From Magicicada septendecula (Eukaryota; Arthropoda; Insecta; Hemiptera; Cicadidae), in the NCBI GenBank assembly GCA_034769895.1, contig CM068374.1, forward strand, positions 353,634,302 through 353,698,301: a stretch of DNA of 64,000 bases, read 5' to 3'. Below the pieces are notes generated by a model that saw only the letters and a list, made by a program, of their open reading frames with translations, was not told the DNA's origin and did not search any database. Shown here piece by piece: positions 36,076 through 47,353 of the stretch; within the stretch, counting starts at the first letter, position 1, and each line of letters opens with the position of its first letter. The position numbers and the translations under genes are program-made.

Positions 36076-37689
36076 TTGTTTACAATTACCTCTAAGATGT
36101 CAAGGGTGATTGTAAATTGAATTTTAGATCTGTATTTATTACTTATATTTAAACCATTTTTTGTACACAACATAATAACAAAGGTTGAAATAACTATTAT
36201 TTGCAGTTATTTCAATTTTAAAACCTATACACAATTTTTAATCAATCAAAATGTTTCAATCCATTTTCCGTTTACAATTACCCCACCTAACCGCAAATGT
36301 ATGGTGTGTCTCTATCTTCAGTTAGCACTTTTAATGTTAATTGCTACGAAAATAAATTGAAATAACATGTGTATGAAAAAGAAATGTTAATTTTAGTAAA
36401 CTTTAAAAGATTTAAACAGAGAGTCTTTAAATTTGTTTTAAAGAGTTTTTTCCTAAAGCTCTTGAATTTTGCTTAGAATAGCCAAAGACCCAATAAATTC
36501 AATTTTAGAGTTCTGTATTTAATTTGAATTCAGTATTAGACGGTAAATCTGCCTCTGATGTACACACTTATAAAAGTGTGTGCCATGGAATTACATCTTT
36601 TTTCTATGATCATTAATTTTAAAGGCTATACTTACATGTCCGTTAAACACCTGTTGTATTTTACATAAATCGTTTAATATATATTAAATTGATAGGCAAA
36701 AAGTGATAAGTGAAAGGATGATTATGTCAAAAGATGTGTATATAATGTATTTTCATTTATTATGTTAGGGTAATATTAGTGGAATGATAATATTCTACCA
36801 CTACTGTATTACAGTATACAAATGTAGTGAAATATCTTGGCACAATACTATGTAATAAATTTGGATAAAAGGCTCATTTCAAATAGGATAGCTGGTGTGA
36901 TCATACATAACAAATGTGTATTAGTTTTTTGAGAATTTATTCCCATCAAACTGCAATAAGCATATTTTCAAACCTTTATGGATGTGTGTCATGTAATTTA
37001 CAGATTGCACCAAAATATCTTTTCAATTAAACAAAAATTGGTCTTGTAATATGAGTCGGTAATACAGTAGGAACTAATCAGTTAATTGCTATTACAAAAT
37101 GCCTTATTCCTTTTTCATGATGATCAGTTTTGCTGTATGCCTGCATAAATAAAAATTATTAAAATGCTTAACTCTCAACACAAAGTATTTAAACTATTTA
37201 ACATGAAAAGTTCATCATGTCACATATTCTAGTAACAAGGTAAGTTTTTGGAATAGTGTTTTAGCTGAATTTATACACTTGGAGGACACTCAACATTTAG
37301 TTTGTGTGTGTAACTCTGGTTAATCAAAGAGAATTATTTGTGTAAATTCCAATTTAGTAATACAAATCTACTACCATAAAGGCCTGGAATGCTATGCATT
37401 AAAGAAAAATTTCACTAACTTCATATGGGGAAAACTGGTTTATATACATTATTTCTGAAAATAATCCTGAAATGTAATCAGTACTTATATCAAGTAAAGT
37501 GCAATAATTAAATAGATTCTTCAACTTGGACGTTGCAAACTTCAGGTGCTAAGCCTTTACTTTATTTTTAATTTAACATCAATTTATGTTCGGCAACGTT
37601 AAAAAGAATATGTTATGGCCTCTGAGAAAGTACACAGTGAGTGGAAGCTGGCTTAAATAAAGGTAACCATTTTATCTAATAATTAGTGT
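36076..37689. other. Interior of the 8.35-kb element, no gene recognised
   Basis: AT-rich; strings like TTTACAATTACC recur near 36080 and 36272. No frame above about 60 codons and no known protein. Confidence 0.5.
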
Positions 37690-38465
37690 CCCATGTTAGA
37701 AAACATGTGCAATACATATTATAAAAAGAAGGATATTGTTTTTATTTCCATGTTCCATAAGGAAATGGATGGAAAAAAAATCGCGTTCGAGATAAGGGCT
37801 GATTCTGATTGTACTACCCTCAAAACATGAAGAAAAGTAATTTTTAGAAAGATGTCTGTGTGTAGAATTTCGTCTATGGCGAACGATAAAGGCCACAAAT
37901 TCAAATAATTTTTTGCATATTGTAGAGGACTCAAGGTCTGCTGATTTTGGTGAAGATAGGTTAAGGAGAAGGGGTAGTTTACCTGCAACGTTTTATGTTT
38001 TAACAAGAGTAAAGTACTTAATTTTGATAAATAAATTATCCTGAAAAGAACGTCATAATAATCCACTGTAGAAAGGTAGATGAAATATCTATAAATGAAA
38101 AGGGGTAGGGGGAAGTTGAAGGGGGAGGGGATTATTTTCTATAAATGAAAATGATAGGTGAAGGGGAGGGGATAATTTTTTATATGTGTACTACGTTATC
38201 GGCAACAAAGAAGTAATTTGTTGATAAAATTCCTTCACGGGCTGTTTGGCCATGGTCCAATGTTTTCTGCAAAACCAGACGTTTCGGAAGTGCCATCATC
38301 AGTGAAAATCGAGTGCACTAACGTGAGGTGGTATATGTTAGTGACCACAACTCTGTGGTTGAGGCTGAAGATAGAAGTAGTTTCTGTGGAAATATTTCAT
38401 TTCTAAAATGATTTTAAATATAAATCTTAAAACATGGAAGTCATGTATGGTTCTCCGTACCGATA
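37690..38465 (-). repeat. Dispersed repeat family, copy 2, with hammerhead-like core
   Basis: Alignable at roughly 85 percent with 43411-43900 on the other strand, sharing for example GTGGATTATTATGAC and AATCAGCCCTTATCTCGAAC. Its far end carries the mariner-like GGAGAACCATACATGA also seen at 26873. A hammerhead-like core lies at 38302-38282. Confidence 0.75.
38282..38302 (-). ncRNA. Hammerhead-ribozyme-like core
   Basis: Minus strand: CTGATGA (38302-38296), extra T, GG-CACTT-CC hairpin, GAAACG. The stem is very short here. Same order of parts as the other copies. Confidence 0.3.
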
Positions 38466-40960
38466 TTTTAATTATTTGCATCAAATAGTATTATTGTTTA
38501 ATAAATGTTCTATCCAGATCAAATTATGTGTATACAGTTCTGGAAAAATTAGACAGGCATAAAATTTTGTTTGTTTATTGTAAACTGTATTATGTTTGGA
38601 AGTATCCCAAAGTTAATTTAACATTAATAATGACAATCAATGGGCCCAGTCTAGTTTTTTAAGGCTAGGAGAATACTTGAAATGTTTGGAGCTTCACTAG
38701 GTCATAATGGATCTAATAGTCAAATTTCAGTTTGCTGTGAAAAACTGGCAGATTTGAGTAGTCACTTGATAAAGGATGGTGTTGTAAAAGCAACAATTCT
38801 TTCAGAATTATTTTATAGCCCTGTCAGTCTGCAAATAACTATCACTCATTTAGACCTTAAGCAGATTTAAACTTTTCTTATTCGTGTTAGGAATGTATCA
38901 TGTAAAACTGCTGGAAGTATGGAATACAAGGACAAATCGAGCATTGTATATTTTTAGGTTAGGTACACTTTACAAAACCTTTTCATCAGATGTTCAAAAG
39001 AGCAAGCATGTAATTGTTTTTTTTTATTAGTCCCTTAGTAAGGTTTCTCAGCAACAGTTACTGTATGTCAAAGTTTGCTTCTAGGCTATGTTTTATAAAG
39101 TAGTGGAAACTTGCTACTTGAATTCTGTGTTTCTTTGACTCCCTAATCTTTCAGCTTTTTCAAGGGATTCGAAGATCCCTACTAGGAATAAACTACTACC
39201 GAATAAATTACTACTAGTAATCCCTAGGATTTACTAGGAATAAATTTGCATCTTAATAAAGTACTACACATAAGTATGGATGGGTCTAATCCTAAATAGA
39301 AATTTTAAGAACAATTCAGAATACTGTGACTCTGGGAACACAAGTTGATAAAATGTAAAAAAGGGCGAAGTAACTGTGGATAAACGCAGAATCCATGGTG
39401 TTAAAAGGTTTGAAAAAAAGTTCACCCTGAGTTATCTTATCTTTTCCAATCAGTAGTAATATACCTAGAAGTTTTTCAGTGTAACGAATTGGTTTCACCT
39501 TTTCTTCATTCTTAACCTCATATTATAAGTACAAATGTATGCCTACTTATAAGTAACTTTACTAATGAAAAGTCTTTTTAAAAAGGAGACTTGTGTCCAT
39601 GTTAACAACAAAGATGACTATTACCGAAGCTCTGAGAACTGTCATATGATAATGGCATGACAATGTATCAGTTAGAATAATCAACAACTTATTAAGGCAC
39701 ACTGTAAGGAAGTGTGTTGTATGTAATCACTTTGCACACATCATTCCAGAAGTCTGTTCTAAAAACAATTATAATCAACCTGCTGTTTCAACAGTACTGA
39801 TAATGCAGCATGGCAAAATTTAAACCATTTTTGTTGGTCTGAACGTTTGTTTCAAGCTGAGTATACCAAATATTTTGACATGATAATGTCTTATGGCTGG
39901 GGGTCATTTGAAAATTTCTGTAACGCATCACGCTGCATGATGTCATCATTTACCAGCCGGGAATCGTTAACTAAAACCGCGACCGCTAACGTGCTAACGT
40001 CCGTCGCAGATTAAAGACCTAACAAGCAAACAACACTGCATAGCTGTAGATAGGTATGTAACCAATCAGTCAGTCAGTAACCATAATAATGTTGCGTTTA
40101 GCTGGCGGCTGAAAGACATTATCATGCTCTTAAGCTTTTACCATTTGGTAAACGGTACTTTACTTTTTTGTAATATGTTTATCATTTAAGATGTGAAGTA
40201 TATGAAGCCTTACTAGTACCTGTTCATTAGACAACAAATTATAACTATAATTTCCATTAATTTTGTTAATGTTCTTTGCCATTCATTATTTAGTTATTTT
40301 TTTACTATCAGGAAAAGTTCTGATGAAATTTTTGTACGTGTCATTTTTGGTCTCTCTCTCTCTCTCCCCCCCTCTCCCTCCTCTCATTTTTATTTACCGA
40401 AAAAAAATAAAAAACAGACACTTCTCTGTATGTGTCCACATTGCATAAAATTAAAAAAAATTAATCCAAGAAATAAAAAAAAACTTTTAAATTCTGAAAA
40501 CATTTGTTCTAATACAGAATTCAAATTAAATAAAGAAAAAAAGGAATTGTGTGTGTGTGTGTGTGTGTGTGTGTTTTAATGGAGACATCTTCGCCCTTGC
40601 TCCTCGACCACTTTAGAAAGTGAACAGACAGAACAATACCTGACCTGCAAATGGTCTTGAAACATACTTGTGATCTTGCAAAAGAGGATCAGTCCTCTGT
40701 GTGTTTTAATGATAATTAGTTAACCAATGGATATGTCATGGACAACAAAATCCAAGAATTTACAAATGAATAATGAAAACGCAAAGATTAAAAACTACTA
40801 AGAAATCATTCAATAGACATAAAGAAACAAATTAGTAAAATGTATTAATGAATCAAAAGAATTCAAAAATTCAACTGATAATCACACATTAGTACATAAT
40901 GTTACTAATTTCACAATTCCACAAAATTTTTTAACTATTGGATAGTGAACACCGGATTTC
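38466..40960. other. Interior of the 8.35-kb element, no gene recognised
   Basis: Only short frames (for instance 38682-38870). A CT-rich tract near 40350-40385 and a (TG)n at 40549-40574. I cannot assign any function. Confidence 0.5.
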
Positions 40961-41767
40961 AATATAGTAAGTGTACACATATTAATGTACGTCGTTTCAC
41001 AAAAAGTGAATGGAAAAGAAAAGAATACACAATTTCAACTTTTTTAAACTGAAAACAAGAAATTCTTTAGAGTTAGTGTAATGTATTGTGTTACATTAAG
41101 ACAGAGCAGTGTTTGTTAGTGTACTAATTAAGATGCATTAAATGTATAAATAAATATAGCTAAATGGCCTAATGAGTTATTCGTAGATGACATCATTAAT
41201 CTTCTTGGTGATGGTGTACAAGCCTTTCCACAGTGGTTGCAGGTTCGAGCTGATTCCTTTCTTCCTGATCATGTTATAGAACTAAGCCTGGCAGCAGGTG
41301 TGAGCCCTGAAGAAATTGCAACCAGGGTGTACAGACAGAGTCTTCATCTTTGTATTTGCCAAAATAAAGTTGTTCTGAGCCAGGTCATGTAAATTCAGGT
41401 TAAGCCAAATTGCTCATTAGACTTTGTCTAAATTTTAAAGGTATAAAGTGTTGATAAAGATGTTTAGGACCGTAATATAGTAAGGGTACACATATTAATG
41501 TAAAGCACATTTCCATAAAAAGTAAATGGAAAAGAAAACAAATACACAATTTCAATTTTTTTTAACTGAAAACAAGAAATTCTTTAGAGTTGGTGTAATG
41601 TATTGTGTTACTGTAAGACAGAGCAGTGCTGTTAATGTACTAATTAAGATGCATTAAATGTATAAATAAAGCTAATGACCTAATAAGATATTCTTAGATG
41701 TAGTAATTCAGGTTAGGTCTAATTGCTCATTAGACTTTGTCTAAATTTTAAAGATGTTTAGGATCGT
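40961..41767 (+). repeat. Tandem duplication (units of 512 and about 295 bp)
   Basis: Unit 1 (40961-41472) and unit 2 (41473-41767) begin with the same AATATAGTAAG and share their order throughout. Unit 1 has about 200 extra bases (41190-41389), which account for the length difference. Confidence 0.85.
41190..41389 (+). other. Unrecognised open segment present in only one tandem unit
   Basis: In the frame running to a TAA at 41390-41392 the segment is open throughout: DDIINLLGDGVQAFPQWLQV, then RADSFLPDHVIELSLAAGVS, then PEEIATRVYRQSLHLCICQ. It is more GC-rich than its surroundings and looks like protein-coding sequence by residue composition. An acceptor-like TTATTCGTAG precedes it, and CAG followed by GTCATG near its end could be a donor. 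I do not recognise the protein. It may be a captured host exon or a surviving piece of the element's own gene. Confidence 0.4.
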
Positions 41768-42258
41768 ACATTAAAAACATTGTTTGCACATATGAGTAGG
41801 AAGCAGATGTATTAATATAATGTTACCCAACAAGATCAGGAACAATTATGTATATTAAATTAAGTGTTAGTGGACTTAAAAACCTGCAGTAGAAACTCCA
41901 GTTTGTATAAAACCAATAGTGAGAAAATTGAAGATTTCTTGTTTGGAAATGTTATACCTGTTTTCTTCACAAGTTACTAATTGCAGGTTATGATTTGTAA
42001 CATGTTTTCTCATAACTCATCTTAGAGTTACAGGTGTTTTCTTTATCCTTTGAAATATTGAAACAAAAATAGTGACCATCGTAAGCTAGATCCTATTACA
42101 GTAAGCAAATAATTCACCAAATACATTACATTACCAAAACATAACCCCATAACTTGCGTCTATTTATACTTAAATAAAATTGTTATCAATTTACCTTAAA
42201 CAACCCCTTCTGTCCTCCAAAGTAGGCCTACATTTACATAAATAATTTTTATGTAAAT

Positions 42259-42279
42259 GTCCCTGTTCAGATAGCGCCA
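42259..42279 (-). promoter_or_regulatory. Primer-binding site (tRNA-Lys-like)
   Basis: Minus strand TGGCGCTATCTGAACAGGGA follows the LTR end TTACA after two bases. The GAACAGGGAC part matches the usual tRNA-Lys complement; the TAT interruption is odd. Confidence 0.6.
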
Positions 42280-42281
42280 TT

Positions 42282-43407
42282 TGTAACATTAATTTATTAC
42301 TGTTATATATACACTTTCAATTTACCTTTGTTTGTTTACTAACTCGGACGCCATATTGCAATACTGCCAACTGCGTATAATCAAATACTTACTCGGTCCA
42401 GAGTTCGTTTGGACGTATTTAGAGAACAGAATGGTTATTTTGGAATAAATAATGAATCTAGCCCAGTTTTAGTTTAACATTTAATACTTTATTAATTAAT
42501 GAAGTCATCATAAATCAAATTAATTTCATCTGTTCCAAAAACGCTGCACTTTGTTTAATTGCCCTCATAAAAGAAACAAATATTTTTTCTCCCTCCCTTA
42601 TACATGTATGTTAATAATACTACACTACATTGGTTAAAAGACAGATATTGAGACACAAACTTAAATTTATCTATCACAAACCAGCGCTTCTTTTTATAAC
42701 ATAATTTTCACTCACACACATGCACCCTTTGCCCTTATGAGATCTAGATTTTATTATTATTTAATGGTAAAATGAAGCCTTTTAAAAGGACATAATTTTG
42801 AATTTCAACTATCCTCCAACTGGTTACTTAGCTGTCATTATATGTCCGAAAGAGTCCAACATCCTGGTGTAGTTTTCATCACTCCGCACATTTTCTTCAC
42901 TTTTGTTTATATCGCTGGAACTGTCGCTTCATTTTAATTAATAACATAAATATTTTGAGTTCACATTTTACATTTGGTTATTACGGTATAGTTACATTTT
43001 TTATACGGGCACCCGTAAATTCGTTCCGGAACTTGTACTATGACCGGTCGGCACAAAAGTGTAATTTCAACTGGGTTTATTATAAACGGGCAAACACATG
43101 GCCCGCATCCGCCGTCACTAGATGTTGGATGATGACTGTCTTTGTTAAATCATGCGCAGACTGCTGTCGCCGCGGACACTCCTCGCATTCCTACGTGACG
43201 TCGGTTGGGTTTGGCTTATGACATCGTATGTTGCTTTGTCTAACATACAAAGTTCACAGGTCAGATGGCTAAAAATAACTGTCTCCAGCGGATTGATCGC
43301 CCGACCTTGACACTAATTCGTGTATATTATTTTCCACAATCACATTTTCAAATAATACTTTACATTTTACTAAAATATCCCTGGGTGGGTTGCCTTGTCC
43401 CATTACA
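42282..43407 (-). repeat. 5' LTR of the minus-strand gag-only element (1126 bp)
   Basis: Minus strand from TGTAATGGGACAAGG (43407) to TTACA (42282), followed by the primer-binding site. Its first 253 bases match the 3' LTR piece at 27505-27253. Confidence 0.85.
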
Positions 43408-43410
43408 CCC

Positions 43411-43731
43411 CTCCCCCTTCAACTACTTCTTTCATTTATAGAAAATTACCCACCTTCAACTACCCTTATCATTTATAAATATTTTATTTAACTTTCTACA
43501 GTGGATTATTATGACCTTCTTTTCAGGATACTTTATTTACCAAAATTAAGTACTTTACTCTTGTTAAAATGTAAAATGTTGCAGGTAAACTACCCCTTCC
43601 CCTTAACCGATCTTCACCAAAATCAATAGGCCTTGAGTCCTCTACAACTCAGGCATATATGCAAAAAATTATTTGATTTTGTTTTACTATGTGGCAGTTA
43701 TCGTTCCTCATAGAAAAAAATTCTACATATA

Positions 43732-43770
<39 letters not shown>

Positions 43771-43900
43771 TTTGGAAAATGAGTACAATCAGAATCAGCC
43801 CTTATCTCGAACACAATTTTTTTTTCACAATCACCGTACTTCCATTTCCTTACAGAACCATGGAAGTAACATAATGTTGTACACAGAACTTACTGCTTTT
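43411..43900 (+). repeat. Dispersed repeat family, copy 3
   Basis: Opposite-strand relative of 37690-38180, with an internal (CA)n at 43733-43768. Directly abuts the outer end of the 5' LTR. Confidence 0.75.
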
Positions 43901-44309
43901 TACAATTTCTTATTTACTAATCTTATATTTTATTTCTTACAATGCAGAATATAAAATATTATTTAATTAAATGAACATCATCAGATTATTATATAGTAAC
44001 TATTAAGTGAATAAATGAAAAGCTATGTCTCAAGTACATATCGTGGAGTTATTAGTAAAACTACCTAAATCCATTCATGTGAATTTACAGAAAACTGAAG
44101 TTAAAGTTAAACTTGGACTTGGGTAGTTTTCCCACTAACTCCTCAATATATGGTTCAATATCCCTGTAACTATAAAATGGTGTAGGCAGAATAATAGGAT
44201 TTATTTCTTATTTAGTGACTTACACATTTGTAAACTACAAATAATTGGCAAGGAAACCAATCACTATGCAACTGATATTGTGTGCTTGAAATTACAGATA
44301 TTCACTTAC

Positions 44310-44500
44310 CTTCAAATTAATGTCAATAGTTCTCTGAAATGTTTCTGGTGTTTCCTCGAGGAATGGATATATCTCTGCAATTCCAGCACAGTTGATAACT
44401 ATTGTTGGTGGACTGCCGTACTTTTGAATAATTGTCCGAACTACATTCTTTACATTTTCACTATCGCTGACATCCAAGTGAATACTTAAATGGTCATTAC
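44310..44500 (-). CDS. HSD17B8: Dehydrogenase gene, exon with NCAG motif (first one visible)
   Basis: The 191-nt exon lies between acceptor CTGTTTTTAG and donor GTAAGT. Its first two bases complete a codon begun in an upstream exon. It reads NDHLSIHLDVSDSENVKNVV, then RTIIQKYGSPPTIVINCAGI, then FQRTIDINLK. LDVSD is the adenine-ring contact, NCAG the NNAG-type motif that stabilises the central sheet, and INLK holds the structural/catalytic Asn. GSPPTIVINCAG is close to the HSD17B8 form. About 65-70 residues, including TGxxxGIG, should lie upstream; I searched to 64000 by eye and did not find them. The four exons give 194 residues against about 260 for the full family protein. Confidence 0.88.
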
Positions 44501-45061
44501 CTAAAAACAGCACAAATGATATTTGTGCACATACAATCTTGTGCATTATTTATTGCACTATATAGCAAAACACACGGTAATTCCTTGTGTAGAGAAATAA
44601 ACTGGAATATAGAGCCATCTAATGATTAAAAAATCTTGGGTAACAGTACACATCAATCTTGTTTTAACATCATGAATTGTTAGAAATAAGGAAACAAAAG
44701 GTATTGAGATCTTAGAATTAATGTGTTTTGGAAATGATTGATATATTTTAAATAGCCATACTGCATTTTCTAATAATGACAAGAGGTCGTATCCATTCAG
44801 TGGGTTTACTAGATTAGTTATAACTATTGAATGCTGTGATAACCTACTTTTTAAATTCATAATATGGGTCAGAACTAATATTGCTTAATAATTTTAAAAT
44901 AGGGTTTGCATCAAGTCACGAAGTCAAATTATAATTTGTTTTTAGACATTCTATCTAGACCATAAAAAAGACAAGGTAACTTCATAAACAATAAAGTTTC
45001 AATTTCAATATCTCTATTCCAGCACAGCTCATGGTTTGTAAACTAGGGAAGACTCTCACAT
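44501..45061 (-). other. Intron sequence upstream of the visible exon
   Basis: AT-rich, nothing coding. The 150 bases before 45061 may belong to a Penelope-like relic continued at 50918, since the LTR element is inserted between, but I could not read it as protein with confidence. Confidence 0.5.
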
Positions 45062-46220
45062 TGTAACGGTACAGAATTGTGTGCCGTCCCAGTTTCAATT
45101 TTATTTCATATCAATTCAGTTTTTATTTTCAATTGTCAGCTTCCACCTGTGAGGTGCCCCAGTTTAACCAGCAAAACACACTGTTAGCCTAAACAACTGT
45201 CTAGACATATTACGTAACAGCTACAGCAGCAGTCCTTGTGAATCACAGTATGCAGTTTGTCATCACAGAAGCAACAACAGACAGTAAAGTGTAGCATACA
45301 GTTCTATAAGTGAAAACAGTGGCCTCGGGCATGCAAGATAGGCCTAAAGCAAAAGGGCCTATCTAATAAAAACATAAAAACAGTTTCAATTGCAACTCAC
45401 GGCCGAGCGGCCAGACAATCAGCAGACAGTTACAAGTTAACAAAAAACGGTAGCCTCGGACGAGTTCTTGGTAGGCCGAAAAATATAAAAGTAGGCCTAC
45501 CAAGTACTATAAAATGTACAAACAGTATTAAATAATAAAGTGATGAGCAAATGACGTAAGGTAACAATAAACTGTGTTCGGAGTGGAGAGTGATTAGTGG
45601 AAACAGTTCCGGACAATATCGTGTACTACATTTGGATATTACGTAAATAGGTAACAAGTGTAAAGACAGTTTCATTTGGCCAAAACATTTTAATTCATAA
45701 TGAGCTCGTTAAGTAGATAGGAAGTTATCAAAGATAAATGTAAATTGAGAGATTGTGTGTGTGTGGGTTATAAAAAGTACTGGCTCACCTAGAAAGATTT
45801 AGTAGTAGTCTAAACAAAATTATTGGAATATAATTAGTAAAAAATTATAAATATAAAGAAAAAATAATAATCAATGATAGATTAAATTAAAAGGTCCATT
45901 CTTCCATAAACATGTGTTAGTGTGGTTATTTCGCCGTGAACCATTTCCTATTCTATGCTGAAAACCTCGCCTAACGTTCTTTGGGATTTTTCTGATATTT
46001 GAGGGTAGTTAGATAGCGGGATTTTTATAAGGGCAAGAGTGTAGAGGTTTCGATATTGAACCATAAAATATCGTGGCGACCTGAGTAATTTAATAAGGTA
46101 AGTTTAAAGGGGAATATGACGGTAAGTACAATTCTGGCAGCAGTGAGCAGTAAGTATTATTCTGAAATCTTCTGATGGTAATAAGATTTAAATAAAAGGT
46201 AAAAAGTCAGTACCTTTACA
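45062..46220 (+). repeat. 5' LTR (1159 bp)
   Basis: A TATA-like TATAAAAAG is at 45769-45777. Near its end are several GTAAGT strings (46097, 46121, 46150), all repeated in the other LTR. TGGCGACCTGAG also occurs inside the LTR (46073), reminiscent of an older primer site. Confidence 0.95.
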
Positions 46221-46221
46221 T

Positions 46222-46241
46222 TGGCGACTCGCTGCCAGGAT
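46222..46241 (+). promoter_or_regulatory. Primer-binding site
   Basis: TGGCGACTCGCTGCCAGGAT, one base after the LTR. TGGCGAC...CAGGA resembles the tRNA-Arg complement used by some gypsy-group elements; the exact tRNA is not settled. Confidence 0.6.
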
Positions 46242-46337
46242 GCTCGTATAAATATTATATGAACTAGACCTGTTTTGAGGTACAGAAAATAGGTTGTGGT
46301 AACGGCGTATATGGAAATTGTGAATTATTGTATAGAT

Positions 46338-47353
46338 TTATGTTTTTATGTTTATATATTAAAAATAGATGAAACAAATATAACAGAGGACTCGGGAGTC
46401 CAGTTAACCCCAACCTCAACAAAAGGTAATAGCAAAATTGATAATGACATGATGAGTATTTTACTGAATCAATTTGATAAAATGAACTGTAAATTTGACG
46501 AATTTAATAAACGTTTTGACAGCAATGAGGAAAAGTTTGACAATAAATTTGAAAAATTAAGAAATGATTTTGAAGTGATGAATAACAAATTTGATGAACA
46601 GAATGTTAAGCTAATACAACAGTTAGATAAGTTGGGGAGAAATACTGAAATTAATGAGGTAGGTAGGGGTGAAAATAGCAATGATATAGTTGAAAATGTA
46701 GTATTAGAGAGTAAGGTAGTTAATATTGAGAGTAATAAAGAAGAATTTGTTAAAGTAGAATTTTGTAACAAAGTGTTGTTAGCGAGTGCTGATGAAAGTG
46801 TGAGAGAGTGTAATGAAAATTTAGATGGGCAAAGGGCAAATTTTCCCCAAGTTTATACTGAAACAGAGGTTTCACAGGTTGTTGATGAGGACAGAGTTTC
46901 CTCCGATAGTTGTGTGGAAGACGAGGTGTCTTCAAATGGTCCCTTTATTTTTTGTAATGGTCTTGGAAGTGCCAAGACATATTTTAAGTTCGTGTGGCCC
47001 TTTGCATGGAGTGAGATAGTTCAGGGGGTAGTGACAGGTGTTATGATGATGAAAGATGTTTTGAGAGAGAGTTGTGTATTGATAGAGAGACAGAATTATA
47101 TCAGTTGAAGAGAAATTATAATGAGTTGATAGAGAAGATGAATATGATAAACAATGTAGATTTACCTTGTGTAGTAGTAAACACTGAGTATATTGTAGTT
47201 GATGATGATAAACATTTACCTGTGGGGAGAGTTAATGTATTTGTAGTAGCAGAATATTGTGATAATGTAATTGTAATAACAAACACTGATGGAGACTTTA
47301 TAAAAAATACTAATGCAGACTTGATTTATGATAAGATAATTAAGGGGGGGTAA
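46338..47353 (+). pseudogene. Gag-like protein with one frameshift
   Basis: The first frame (from about 46338, open upstream to an ATG at 46296) has ETNITEDSGVQLTPTSTK, then a heptad-like helix (NQFDKMNCKFDEFNKRFDSN and onward), then DGQRANFPQVYTETEVS and FNGLGSAKTY-like sequence to about 47020. There the matching frame moves by two: CYDDERCFERELCIDRETEL, QLKRNYNELIEKMN and TNTDGDFIKNTNADLIYDKI continue to the TAA at 47351. The break lies at a run of G (near 47023). The protein matches the open frame at 1-1295 block by block. Gag is inferred from position. The C-terminal block TNTDGD...IYDKII is also kept in the 32-kb copy. Confidence 0.7.

Larger units (their letters stand above)
33748..42093. 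mobile_element. 8346-bp terminal-inverted-repeat element, superfamily unknown
   Basis: GGATCTAGCTTACGATGGT at 33748-33766 is exactly inverted at 42075-42093, and TATTACAG flanks it on both sides (33740-33747 and 42094-42101). On the right the inverted end continues for 43 more bases that are found, inverted, at 36033-36075. The left inverted end was therefore probably about 62 bp and was later split by about 2.27 kb that includes a mariner. Subterminal short repeats (AAATTTCCTTTGTT...GTGTACATT) recur at about 33890 and 34065. No transposase is recognisable. An 8-bp duplication allows hAT, P or Merlin affinity, but the GGATC start is not the usual hAT end. Confidence 0.75.
27253..43407 (-). 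mobile_element. Gag-only LTR retrotransposon opened by two large insertions
   Basis: 5' LTR 43407-42282, primer site 42279-42259, internal sequence 42281-42102, then the 8.35-kb TIR element. Internal sequence resumes from 33747 with the Gag-like pseudogene, is interrupted again by the hAT at 27910-30722, and ends with the polypurine tract and a 3' LTR piece (27505-27253). The parts are one element because the target duplications of both insertions (TATTACAG, CTTCTAAC) are in its own sequence. Without insertions it would be about 5 kb. There is no protease or polymerase, so it depended on another element. The 3' LTR is only about 253 bp, ending abruptly beside a dispersed repeat. Confidence 0.8.
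16235..44309 (-). other. 28-kb intron of the dehydrogenase gene, filled with transposons
   Basis: Bounded by donor GTAAGT (44309-44304) and the acceptor above 16234. Nearly all of it is accounted for by the nested elements listed separately: mariner with three insertions, the gag-only LTR element with hAT, the 8.35-kb TIR element and dispersed repeats. About 500 bases next to the exon (16235-16740) and about 400 bases at 43901-44309 show nothing recognisable. Confidence 0.8.

Noticed and set aside
33748-42093. A large inversion between two LTR-element fragments
   Set aside because: The inverted 19-mers with an exact flanking octamer on both sides are explained more simply by insertion of one TIR element.
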